DNA from: Sphingobacteriaceae bacterium
GTDB taxonomy: Bacteria > Bacteroidota > Bacteroidia > B-17B0 > Aurantibacillaceae
Length of the DNA: 64,000 nucleotides
Direction: 5' to 3'
Assembly (NCBI GenBank): GCA_023251775.1
Contig: JAHEYC010000006.1
Span: 1 to 64,000 of the forward strand
The notes beneath the pieces are model-generated. The model saw only the letters and a program-made list of their open reading frames with translations, did no database searches and was not told the origin of the DNA. The position numbers and the translations under genes are program-made. This document shows, piece after piece, positions 28,116 through 37,134 of the stretch; within the stretch, counting starts at the first letter, position 1; each line of letters starts with the position of its first letter.

Positions 28116-29807
28116 TTATTGATCAAAATCGATCAAAAACAGCTTAAAAACAAAGACCCTATTTTTTGAATTATCGAGTCCGGAAACGAAATAGACCTGA
28201 TCTTTGCCCAAATCGCTAAATCGAACTTTACCGTCGAGTACTTGTAATTCTTGCGTTTGCCTACCAAGAATATCGGTAATGATAACACTGTGAATTTGCT
28301 CGCAGGGAATATATAATTCGCAAGAATTTTGTCCATTATTTTTAAGTAGTGGCTCGCATTTTTGAGTGAGGTAATTTTTTACTCCGATATTTATATTAAT
28401 GCTCGAGGTAATTGCCGTAAGAAATCCATCATCTTGTCCGCCATTAGTTAATTGATAATTATTTGTGATCACAGGAAAATCTGCGCTTGATGTTGACCCA
28501 CAAACAACAATTCTGTTCTTAAAAAGCACAAGATCTCCCGGTGCATCTGCCCCACTACCGCCTTTGTACGTTGTCCAAACTAATTGTCCGTTCGCATTTA
28601 TTTTTGCCACAACAATTTCATTTGCGCCATTGTACACCGTATAATTTGCAGTGCCCAACATTGGAAAATCATTGCTTTGTGAATTGATGAGTGAGTAGAT
28701 ATTATTGTTTGCATCAATTTTACAATGCATATTGATATCAAAAGAAGATCCCCCAAAGATATTACTCCAAACAAGTGTACCCGTTGGCGTTAACTTCAAA
28801 CAATAATTATCGCTACTTCCTGCAATAAGTGTTTGATGTGAGATCGCCGTTTTATAAAAATTATTACTGTTTGTTTGTCCTGTCAAATAAATATTTTTTT
28901 GAGGATCGGTGCACACGCCGTAACAATCATCTGTTCCACTTCCGCCAATGTAAGTTGAGAATAATCTGTTCCCTACAGAATCCAATTTAATGACGTACAC
29001 ATCCATTCCTCCATTAGAACTTGGTTGCATGCATCCCGCACTTGTATTTAAATTATTGCTGAACGAACCTCCAACACCAATTACATTTCCGTCGGCATCG
29101 GTTGCAACATCATGAATATCTTCCGCATTACTTCCTCCATAGAACGTTGAAAATTTTAATTGTCCTTGTTTATCGAATCGCGTAACAAAAGCATCAACAG
29201 CGCCAACTAAATTTTGTTGGAAGGATAAAGTTGTTGTGTGGATGCTTGGACTTAACGACGTTCCACCAATAATTATATTTCCTTTTGGATCAATAGCAAT
29301 GGCGTAAGAAAGATCTGTATTTGTTCCACCAAAAAAAGTGACCCATTTTGCTTGCCCGTTCAAATTAAATTTACCAACAAAGCAATCATACTGTCCTGCA
29401 CTTGCGGGTTGAAAACATCCAACAGTCGTATTAAGATCTGTTCCTTCTGTATATCCTGTAAAAACAATACTACTATCCATTGGAGAATAAGCGATCTTCT
29501 CACCCGAATCATACATTAATGTTCCAAAATACGTACACCAAATAAGCGTGCCACATGAATCAAATTTTGCTAAGAATGCTTCGTAATCAGCTTTGTAAAC
29601 TGATTGAAAAGCGCCCGCAGTTACGGGTAGATCATTACTGGTTGTATTTCCAATGGCATAAATATTTCCTTTATTATCCTTACATATCCCTCTGAATTCA
29701 TCAATTTGTGATTTTCCAAAGTAGGTAGACAGCTGCGGACAAGGTTGCGCAATTGCTTTTAACAAAAGAAAGGAAAGGAAAAAAATATGAAGGATGCGTT
29801 TATACAT
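28116..29807 (-). CDS. SBBP-repeat beta-propeller secreted protein with divergent T9SS-like C-terminus
   Basis: Repeats of type FGGTNTDLSYAIAIDPKGNIIIGGTSLS...DAFVTRFDKQGQLKFSTFYGGSNAEDIHDVATDADGNV. Confidence 0.85.
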   Translation of the reverse strand: MYKRILHIFFLSFLLLKAIAQPCPQLSTYFGKSQIDEFRGICKDNKGNIYAIGNTTSNDLPVTAGAFQSVYKADYEAFLAKFDSCGTLIWCTYFGTLMYDSGEKIAYSPMDSSIVFTGYTEGTDLNTTVGCFQPASAGQYDCFVGKFNLNGQAKWVTFFGGTNTDLSYAIAIDPKGNIIIGGTSLSPSIHTTTLSFQQNLVGAVDAFVTRFDKQGQLKFSTFYGGSNAEDIHDVATDADGNVIGVGGSFSNNLNTSAGCMQPSSNGGMDVYVIKLDSVGNRLFSTYIGGSGTDDCYGVCTDPQKNIYLTGQTNSNNFYKTAISHQTLIAGSSDNYCLKLTPTGTLVWSNIFGGSSFDINMHCKIDANNNIYSLINSQSNDFPMLGTANYTVYNGANEIVVAKINANGQLVWTTYKGGSGADAPGDLVLFKNRIVVCGSTSSADFPVITNNYQLTNGGQDDGFLTAITSSININIGVKNYLTQKCEPLLKNNGQNSCELYIPCEQIHSVIITDILGRQTQELQVLDGKVRFSDLGKDQVYFVSGLDNSKNRVFVFKLFLIDFDQ

Positions 29808-29897
29808 TGCGCTAATATCAAATATACATAAAATTTATAATGTTGCGCATTCAAGCATCTTTGTTTACCTTTAATAGTAATACAAACTAATTTTATC

Positions 29898-30848
29898 ATG
29901 AAAAACATTTCACGTTTCGTTACAAAAAGAACAAATTTTATTTTACTTCTTTTTGTTGGGCTCATCACTTTTATTGTGAGCAGTTCATTTATCACAACTA
30001 CGGTTGCATGTGGCGGTCCATTTCAAACAGGAAATGCATTGGGTAATGGCTTTGCAATTTTAGGTCCCGGTGGTGCCGGCGCACCCGGCGAAGGTGGAAC
30101 GTGCGGAAGAGGCGGTTGCCATAATGTAACGGATAATACAGGAGCAGGAAGTGTGACATTAGATATTGGCGGAGGAGCTACACAATATATTCCCGGACAA
30201 ACATATACCATCACTGTTACTGCAACACATCCAAGCGTAATTGCAATTGCGTTCGAAGTAACTAATCGTCCGCAAAGTGGCGGATCAAATGCGATCGGTA
30301 CGTTTAGTATTTCTGATGCTACACGAACAAAAAAGACAAATGGAAGTTTTGGCGGAGCGGGAAATAATTATGTGGAGTGTACAGCTTGTGGTGTGGATGT
30401 ACTTAGTTCGGGATATAATCAGTGGACATTTAATTGGACCGCACCAATAACCGCAACAGGAAATATAACATTTTACCTTGGTGTTGTTGCTGCTAATTTT
30501 AATAATCAACCAACGGGTGATTTTACGTATTCAACAACAAAACTATTGACACAAGGAAGTGGTGTTGGATTAAATGAAATAACTAATGCCGGTGAATTTG
30601 CGATGTATCCAAATCCTGCGCATGAGAAATTAAATATTACTTATACACTCAAAAAAGAAAGTGATGTAACAATAAAAATTGTTGATATAAGAGGATCACT
30701 TGTTGATGTTCTACTAACAGAGAAACAATCGGCAGGAGACTATAAGCAAGATCTGAATTTAAATTCCAAAAAATATCCACAAGGAATTTACTTTGTGCAT
30801 TTAAGTATTGATGATAAGGTTACCTACCGAAAATTATTTATTCAGTAA
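29898..30848 (+). CDS. Reeler/choice-of-anchor V-like secreted protein with T9SS type A sorting domain
   Basis: GAGAPGEGGTCGRGGCHNVTDNTGAGSVTLDIGG...YIPGQTYTITVTATHPSVIAIAFEVTN; C-term MYPNPAHEKLNITYTL...GIYFVHLSIDD. Confidence 0.82.
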   Translation: MKNISRFVTKRTNFILLLFVGLITFIVSSSFITTTVACGGPFQTGNALGNGFAILGPGGAGAPGEGGTCGRGGCHNVTDNTGAGSVTLDIGGGATQYIPGQTYTITVTATHPSVIAIAFEVTNRPQSGGSNAIGTFSISDATRTKKTNGSFGGAGNNYVECTACGVDVLSSGYNQWTFNWTAPITATGNITFYLGVVAANFNNQPTGDFTYSTTKLLTQGSGVGLNEITNAGEFAMYPNPAHEKLNITYTLKKESDVTIKIVDIRGSLVDVLLTEKQSAGDYKQDLNLNSKKYPQGIYFVHLSIDDKVTYRKLFIQ

Positions 30849-31391
30849 TTACGGAGGCATTGGTCCTGTATAACTAATACAAGGGATATCACCCGAAACA
30901 AAACACGGATGGTGAACACTCCAACCCGGGATCGTAATATTACTTGTTTTTACTTCTAATAGATAATACGGCTTTACCCACCACTCTTTCATGCATGCTG
31001 CGTCAACTTGTAACGATTCTGTAGATTTAAAGTCGGCAGCCTTAAGTGGCTTTAATTGTTTTGCTTGAATAATACTATATGTTCCCGGTATGATCTGAAA
31101 CGAAAATTCTCCTTTGGCATCCGTTGTAAAACTTGTGATCACTTCTGCTTTTGCAGAATTCACTTTTCCTTTTCTCACATAAAAAACTTTTCCTCCATAA
31201 GGAATTGCTTTTTGATACTCCGCTTCCATTTCAGGAGTTGGGGCTATACCACCACAATACGAATTCGTTTGCATTAGCTTCCCTGTAACCGTAACGCGCA
31301 CCGGTTTTACACCTCCTGTTTTTGTTTGCGCATTGAACGAAAATACGAACATTGAAAAAATTACTGCGATGATGATGTTATTGCTTTTCAT
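30849..31391 (-). CDS. Secreted hypothetical protein with carboxypeptidase-regulatory-like region
   Basis: Start set to MKSNNIIIAVIFSMFVFSFNAQ at 31391; KPVRVTVTGKLMQTNSYCGG...GEFSFQIIPGTYSIIQ. Confidence 0.65.
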   Translation of the reverse strand: MKSNNIIIAVIFSMFVFSFNAQTKTGGVKPVRVTVTGKLMQTNSYCGGIAPTPEMEAEYQKAIPYGGKVFYVRKGKVNSAKAEVITSFTTDAKGEFSFQIIPGTYSIIQAKQLKPLKAADFKSTESLQVDAACMKEWWVKPYYLLEVKTSNITIPGWSVHHPCFVSGDIPCISYTGPMPP

Positions 31392-31478
31392 AAGCTCTTT
31401 TAATTGAGATGAAGTAAAGGTATGTATTCTGTATAAAAGAATGTTAATTAAACTCAAGTGCCTGTTCCTCAAATAAAA

Positions 31479-31502
31479 AAGTCCCGCAATAAAGCGGGAC
31501 CT
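31479..31502 (-). terminator. Rho-independent terminator downstream of tRNA-Ser
   Basis: gtcccgc-aataaa-gcgggac perfect stem, minus-strand TTTTTTATTT tract. Confidence 0.85.
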
Positions 31503-31519
31503 CATCTAAATACATTCAG

Positions 31520-31606
31520 CGGTGAGAGAGAGATTCGAACTCTCGGTACGGTTTCCCGTACGCATGTTTAGCAAACATGTCCTTTCGGCCACTCAGGCAT
31601 CTCACC
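31520..31606 (-). tRNA. tRNA-Ser (anticodon GCT)
   Basis: Minus strand GGTGAGATGCCTGAGTGGCCGAAAGGACATGTTTGCTAAACATGCGTACGGGAAACCGTACCGAGAGTTCGAATCTCTCTCTCACC(G): 7-bp acceptor, anticodon loop TTGCTAA, long variable arm, GTTCGAATC T-loop, discriminator G. Confidence 0.96.
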
Positions 31607-31674
31607 AAAATCGAATGGCAAATGTATATAATTTTTATTAAAAAAGGTGATTTTTTGGTGATTTATAGAGCTTT

Positions 31675-32169
31675 TTACCCCAAATACATCTCTATCAAAC
31701 CCTCAGGGGCCTTGTAGTTTAGGGTTTTTTTGGCATCATCAATATCTATCACAAGATCTTTATTATAAGGTAAAATAACCTGTTTGCCCTTGTGATCAAT
31801 ATTAAGAACAGGATTTGCTCCTGTATCATCAATGTGGGTGATGGTTCCAACTTCACCGAATTTCTTATCTATTAAAATATATCCGATCAAGGGATGCGTT
31901 TCTTCTTCAAAAACAAATTCCTCATTCACCAATACTTTTTTTCCTACAAATGCTTTTGCTTTTTCAACCGAATCAATTTCTTCTAACGAAATATTGAATC
32001 CGTTCTTTGTTTCTCTAAACTCAGAAATAAATTGTGGCGAATCGCCGTTTGATGTTTTAATAATGATAGCATTGCAATTCTTAATATCAAAATCGCGCGT
32101 GATGTTCAATTGTAATTCTCCCTTTAAGCCATGCGTTTTACTAAAATAACCTATTTCGGTAAAATTCAT
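31675..32169 (-). CDS. rimM: Ribosome maturation factor RimM
   Basis: EIGYFSKTHGLKGELQL...LIGYILIDKKFGEVGTITHIDDTGANPVLNID...ILPYNKDLVIDID. Confidence 0.93.
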   Translation of the reverse strand: MNFTEIGYFSKTHGLKGELQLNITRDFDIKNCNAIIIKTSNGDSPQFISEFRETKNGFNISLEEIDSVEKAKAFVGKKVLVNEEFVFEEETHPLIGYILIDKKFGEVGTITHIDDTGANPVLNIDHKGKQVILPYNKDLVIDIDDAKKTLNYKAPEGLIEMYLG

Positions 32170-33770
32170 TTTTTTAATGCGGCTTCAACAAAACTAATAA
32201 ATAAAGGATGGGGATTTTCTACAGTACTTCTGTATTCGGGATGGAATTGCACGCCAATAAAAAACGGATGATCGGCCAATTCAACAATTTCGATGAGTCC
32301 GCCTTCGGGATTAATTCCCGACAATATCAAACCGGCATCAGTAAATTGTTTGATGTATTCGTTATTGAACTCGTAACGGTGACGATGACGCTCTGAAACC
32401 CGTTTTGTTTTATAAATAGAAGCTGCTAAAGTTCCGTCCTCTATCTCACATGCATAAGCACCTAAACGCATAGTGCCTCCCATGTGCGAAATGCTTTTTT
32501 GATTTTCTAAAAGATCAATTACCGGACTATTAGTTGCAGGATTCATTTCGCGGCTGTGCGCATCTTTTAACCCTAAAACATTTCGTGCAAATTCTATAAC
32601 CGTGCATTGCATTCCCAAACAAATTCCTAAAAACGGTAATTTATTTTCGCGTGCATATTTAATAGCCGTAATTTTTCCGTCAATACCTCTATTACCAAAA
32701 CCGGGTGCCACTAAAATTCCTTTTAAGCTGGCAAATTTTTCATCAATATTTTCTTCGGTTAAACTTTCGCTATGGATCCAATCTACAATAACTCTGCAAT
32801 CATTTACTGCACCGGCATGAATAAATGCTTCGGAAATAGATTTGTATGAATCTTTTAATTCAACATATTTTCCTATCAATCCAATGCGAACTTCTTTTGT
32901 TGGATTATGGAATTTCTCAAGAAAGTTTTTCCAATTATCCAACTGTGGTGCTTCGGTAGCATTGATCCCTAATTTTTTAAGCACCATCACATCCAATTTT
33001 TCTTTCTCCATTAAAATTGGAACTTCGTAAATGGTGCTTGCATCAATGGCTTCAATAACCGATTCTTGTGCCACGTTGCAGAACAATGCTAATTTTTTGC
33101 GAATATCTTTATTTACCGGATGCTCTGTTCTACATACCAAAATATCGGGTTGAACGCCATATTCTAATAATAATTTTACAGAGTGTTGCGTAGGTTTTGT
33201 TTTTAATTCGCCTGTTGTACTTAAGTAAGGCAAAAGTGTAAGATGAATAACTGCGCAACTTCCTTCTAATTCCCAACGTAACTGACGAACTGCTTCAATG
33301 TATGGTAGTGATTCTATATCACCAACTGTTCCGCCGATTTCGGTGATCACATATTCAAACTGTCCGGTTTTACCTAATTGTTTGATGCGATTTTTTATTT
33401 CATCGGTAATGTGTGGAATTACCTGAACGGTTTTTCCTAAAAATTCTCCTTTACGTTCTTTCTCAATTACCGATTGGTAAATGCGACCTGTTGTTACGTT
33501 ATTTGCCTTCGAGGTTGGAACATTTAAAAAGCGTTCGTAGTGACCAAGATCCAGATCTGTTTCTGCGCCATCATCGGTTACATAACATTCGCCATGTTCG
33601 TACGGATTTAATGTTCCCGGATCGACATTAATATACGGATCGAGTTTTTGAATCGTAACGGTAAAACCGCGCGCTTGAAGTAATTTGGCTAAACTTGCGG
33701 AGATAATGCCCTTACCAAGTGAAGATGTTACACCACCGGTAACAAAGATATATTTGGTTGGCACTGACAT
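32166..33770 (-). CDS. pyrG: CTP synthase
   Basis: MSVPTKYIFVTGGVTSSLGKGIISASLAKLLQARG...QKLDPYINVDPGTLNPYEHGECYVTDDGAETDLDLGHYERF...GICLGMQ...HPEY; 4-nt overlap with rimM. Confidence 0.98.
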   Translation of the reverse strand: MSVPTKYIFVTGGVTSSLGKGIISASLAKLLQARGFTVTIQKLDPYINVDPGTLNPYEHGECYVTDDGAETDLDLGHYERFLNVPTSKANNVTTGRIYQSVIEKERKGEFLGKTVQVIPHITDEIKNRIKQLGKTGQFEYVITEIGGTVGDIESLPYIEAVRQLRWELEGSCAVIHLTLLPYLSTTGELKTKPTQHSVKLLLEYGVQPDILVCRTEHPVNKDIRKKLALFCNVAQESVIEAIDASTIYEVPILMEKEKLDVMVLKKLGINATEAPQLDNWKNFLEKFHNPTKEVRIGLIGKYVELKDSYKSISEAFIHAGAVNDCRVIVDWIHSESLTEENIDEKFASLKGILVAPGFGNRGIDGKITAIKYARENKLPFLGICLGMQCTVIEFARNVLGLKDAHSREMNPATNSPVIDLLENQKSISHMGGTMRLGAYACEIEDGTLAASIYKTKRVSERHRHRYEFNNEYIKQFTDAGLILSGINPEGGLIEIVELADHPFFIGVQFHPEYRSTVENPHPLFISFVEAALKK

Positions 33771-33935
33771 ACAGTTTTATAAAAAACTGTTTACGAAAGT
33801 ACTAAAATAAAAAGTACTAAGGAACTTAAATTTGTGAAAAGACGCCCGGAAACCGTCACAATTTCTAACATTATATTAACCTTAATGCAAAATATGTGGA
33901 ACATTGGGCGTGGAACCTAGTATAAAAGCAAAAAA

Positions 33936-33964
33936 GCCCCGTCCTGACATGAAAGGACGGGAGC
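33936..33964 (-). terminator. Rho-independent terminator of PspC-domain gene
   Basis: gccccgtcct-gacatgaa-aggacggg(a)gc, minus-strand T tract. Confidence 0.8.
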
Positions 33965-33976
33965 TCAAAGTGAAGC

Positions 33977-35737
33977 TTAGTCGTTGTCTTTCTTCACCTT
34001 TTTCTTTACTTTGATATCGTGGTTCTCGTTATTGATGTTTACACCCTTTTCATCAATTATTATTTGATTACCATCTTTATCATTTACTTCTATCCCATCC
34101 TCATTTATTTTTACATGTTCTTTCTTTAAGATCTTTTCAACTTCTTCAACGTCGCTTTTTTCCAAGCCATCGCAATCCACACATTCCATTTCTTTTTCGT
34201 TCATTTTCCAACGGCGACCAAGCATATCCTGATCGTATGTATTAGTAACATTATCTACATCATAAATAACATTCTTCAATGAGCGGTCGAAATACACTAC
34301 CTTGCCTTTAGGAACTTTTACAATGATCTCGATCTCTTGCACTCTGAATTTTTGATCTCCGTCCAAATAAAATATCTCATCTAAAACAATTCCTGTGCTA
34401 TCTATTTTATAATTATAATTTATCTCTTTCGCGCGATCATAAGCCAAACGTTTTTCTTTTCCTCTCGCTTTTCTGTTGATGATTATCTCAATATTCTCGC
34501 CAGAAGTATTGATCACTCTAAGTTCAGGAAAACCAACGATCACTTTTTTATTATTCATGGTACCAATTGAATAATGATCATGACCTAAATTGAGTTCGTT
34601 GTCTTCATCAAAATTTAATTCTTCGATCTTGTGTTGAGCTACTAGTTTATCAAGGGAAATTGCTGAGATCGTAAAAACTTCCGCACTTGACACTATGGTC
34701 TTGCTTTCTTTATATTTACTTGTCTCACCAAAATCCGAACCTGTTTTTACACCGGCATAAGTTGCCATCACAAAACCGATCACCCATAATAAACCAGCGC
34801 CGATATTTAACCAACGATTAGAATATTTTATTTTGAATAATAATTTTATTCCACCGTAAAGGATCATAAAAGCAGGAACAGCGAACACAATGATGCCTCC
34901 GATAAATGCTAACCAATAATGCGAACGGTCGATAAAAATAATATTGATCCAATCGTTGAATTCGGCTGTTCCGCCTGCGATTGAAAAACCAAACACCGTC
35001 GACATCAAGCCGAACATGATCATAAAGCCAATGAAAATGAGGAATGCTCCTATCAAACGACCCACCACTCTAAAGATAGCACCAAACACATCTGCAATTC
35101 TATCACCAATATGTCGGCTCGAATCAACAACAGAGTTTACGCCATCATGCACGTGTTGACCAAAATTTTTACTGATATTATCAATATTCACGGCTTCGCC
35201 ACGCATCGCTAATCTATCGGCAGTAGTTTTTGCTTCGGGAATTACGATCCATAAAATAATATAAACCCATAAACTCACACCTCCAAAAAAGATGAGCAAG
35301 AAAGTTGCTAAGCGGATCCACACCACATCAATATCAAAATAATGTGCCACGCCTGCGCAAACTCCGCCAATTGCTTTTTCGTCGGGATCACGGAACAAAC
35401 GTCTTTTAATTGGTCCTGTTTGTGAAGCAGATTCCGTTTGTTTAGATGAGTTGTTAGTGTTATTGGTTGTTTCACCATCCACAAATTCCTCCGGTTTTCC
35501 CAAAGCATTTATCACTTCATCCACATCAGCCATCAACACTACTTGTTTAAATGGTGTTACTTTGGCTTGCAGTAATTCTGCAATGCGGGCTTCAATGTCG
35601 GCGATAATTTCATTACCACTTTCATTACTTGTAAAATATCCTTTGATGGTACTCAAATACTTACTCAACTTGTCGTAAGCATCTTCTTCGATGTGGAAGA
35701 TAATACCGCTGATATTTATAGTTACCGTTTTATTCAT
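33977..35737 (-). CDS. PspC domain-containing membrane protein
   Basis: RRLFRDPDEKAIGGVCAGVAHYFDIDVVWIRLATFLLIFFGGVSLWVYIILWIVIPEA; adhesin-like C-term; paired with PadR regulator. Confidence 0.92.
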   Translation of the reverse strand: MNKTVTINISGIIFHIEEDAYDKLSKYLSTIKGYFTSNESGNEIIADIEARIAELLQAKVTPFKQVVLMADVDEVINALGKPEEFVDGETTNNTNNSSKQTESASQTGPIKRRLFRDPDEKAIGGVCAGVAHYFDIDVVWIRLATFLLIFFGGVSLWVYIILWIVIPEAKTTADRLAMRGEAVNIDNISKNFGQHVHDGVNSVVDSSRHIGDRIADVFGAIFRVVGRLIGAFLIFIGFMIMFGLMSTVFGFSIAGGTAEFNDWINIIFIDRSHYWLAFIGGIIVFAVPAFMILYGGIKLLFKIKYSNRWLNIGAGLLWVIGFVMATYAGVKTGSDFGETSKYKESKTIVSSAEVFTISAISLDKLVAQHKIEELNFDEDNELNLGHDHYSIGTMNNKKVIVGFPELRVINTSGENIEIIINRKARGKEKRLAYDRAKEINYNYKIDSTGIVLDEIFYLDGDQKFRVQEIEIIVKVPKGKVVYFDRSLKNVIYDVDNVTNTYDQDMLGRRWKMNEKEMECVDCDGLEKSDVEEVEKILKKEHVKINEDGIEVNDKDGNQIIIDEKGVNINNENHDIKVKKKVKKDND

Positions 35738-35760
35738 GACTTCTTTTTATTTAGTGTTTT

Positions 35761-36093
35761 TTATTTGATTATTGTTTTGTTCACTGCGTGTACCAATTCT
35801 TCCCAACTCACATGAAGTTCCTTAAGATATTGTACCCCAATTTCGGTGAGCTTGTAATATTTGCGTGGTGGACCGCCGGTACTTTCTTCCCACCTGTAGG
35901 TTAATAAACCTGTGTTCTTTAACCTGGTAAGCAAAGGATAAAGTGTGCCTTCAACTACCACTAACTTTGTTTCTTTAAGCTTTTCGATGATCTCGGTTGG
36001 ATACGCATCGCCCTGCGATAGAATTGAAAGTATGCATAGTTCAAGAACACCTTTTCGCATTTGCGCTTTTGCATTCTCTGAGTTTACTGACAT
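35761..36093 (-). CDS. PadR family transcriptional regulator
   Basis: MRKGVLELCILSILSQGDAYPTEIIEKLKETKLVVVEGTLYPLLTRLKNTGLLTYRWEESTGGPPRKYYKLTEIG; start set at 36093. Confidence 0.93.
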   Translation of the reverse strand: MSVNSENAKAQMRKGVLELCILSILSQGDAYPTEIIEKLKETKLVVVEGTLYPLLTRLKNTGLLTYRWEESTGGPPRKYYKLTEIGVQYLKELHVSWEELVHAVNKTIIK

Positions 36094-36184
36094 GATCTCA
36101 TTTTTTTTTGTGGCTAGGTTCATTTTGTACTTCGCCTGTTTGTTTTTTATTGTTCCTTAAATAAATTGCAATTATTTGGTGATA

Positions 36185-36227
36185 CAAAGATATGTTGTTT
36201 TTTTAGTACTATGCAACACATAGTACT
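36185..36227 (-). promoter_or_regulatory. Putative padR-pspC promoter (minus strand TTG-N21-TATCTTTG) with overlapping perfect palindrome AGTACTATG-caaca-CATAGTACT (36205-36227)
   Basis: Plus-strand CAAAGATA 36185-36192 = -7 box TATCTTTG on minus; CAA 36214-36216 = -33 TTG in the centre of the palindrome. Confidence 0.6.
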
Positions 36228-36327
36228 TTAATTTAACATATTTTTATCATAACTATCTGATAATCAACAATAATAATTTTCTATCAAAATTAATAAATTC
36301 GTATCTTCGCAAAATACTTACCGATCT

Positions 36328-37134
36328 ATGCAGGATACCCAATCCATTTTTGATGTACTTTTTACCTGGCAAGGTGTAATTAATCTGATCACTTTATCTG
36401 TTCTTGAGATCATTCTTGGTATAGATAATATCATTTTTATCTCTATTGCCGTGGATAAGCTGCCTCGTCCCTTACAAAAACGCGCCAGATTCATTGGATT
36501 AAGCTTAGCACTGATCGTACGTTCGATATTACTTTGCTTAGTTGGATGGATAGCTCACCTACGCGATGCCTTGTTTACTTTGGGAGGTTATGGCATTTCG
36601 GGTAAAGCTTTGATCTTATTTGGAGGCGGTGTTTTTTTAATTTACAAGACCTGGGTAGAGATCGTTGAGAAACTTCATCAAAACGAAGGCGGGCATACCA
36701 AAAAACATGATGGCAAAGATTCGTTCGGTGCCATCATAACTCAGATCATCATTATCGATTTCATTTTTAGTTTTGATAGTATATTGGCAGCCGTTGGTGT
36801 GAGTGGTGAAGTGGTGATCATGATCGGTGGTGTTGTGATATCGATGATCTTAATGATATTGTTTAGCGGGTATGTTGCCGATTTCATAAACAGAAATCAA
36901 GGAATTAAAACCATAGCGCTTGCTTTTTTATTAGTGATTGGAGGCGTATTGGTTGGAGAAGCGATCGTTGATGCTTACAATTTCTCGGTTCCCGAAGCTG
37001 AACATTTAGAACTGAATAAAAATTACGCTTACATTGCTTTAGCCTTTGCCATGTTCATTGAATTATTGAACATGAGAGAGAAAAGAATAAGACGAAAGAA
37101 AGATGGCGATGCTACGCCTTCGAAACATCCGTGA
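36328..37134 (+). CDS. TerC family integral membrane protein
   Basis: LEIILGIDNIIFISIAVDKLPRPLQKRARFIGLSLALIVR...IIIIDFIFSFDSILAAVGV...FAMFIELLNMR. Confidence 0.93.
   Translation: MQDTQSIFDVLFTWQGVINLITLSVLEIILGIDNIIFISIAVDKLPRPLQKRARFIGLSLALIVRSILLCLVGWIAHLRDALFTLGGYGISGKALILFGGGVFLIYKTWVEIVEKLHQNEGGHTKKHDGKDSFGAIITQIIIIDFIFSFDSILAAVGVSGEVVIMIGGVVISMILMILFSGYVADFINRNQGIKTIALAFLLVIGGVLVGEAIVDAYNFSVPEAEHLELNKNYAYIALAFAMFIELLNMREKRIRRKKDGDATPSKHP

Noticed and set aside
36328-37134. TerC gene as part of a tellurite resistance (ter) operon
   Set aside because: Only a single TerC-family gene is present, with no TerA/B/D/E/Z neighbours; general TerC/Alx-like transporter more likely.
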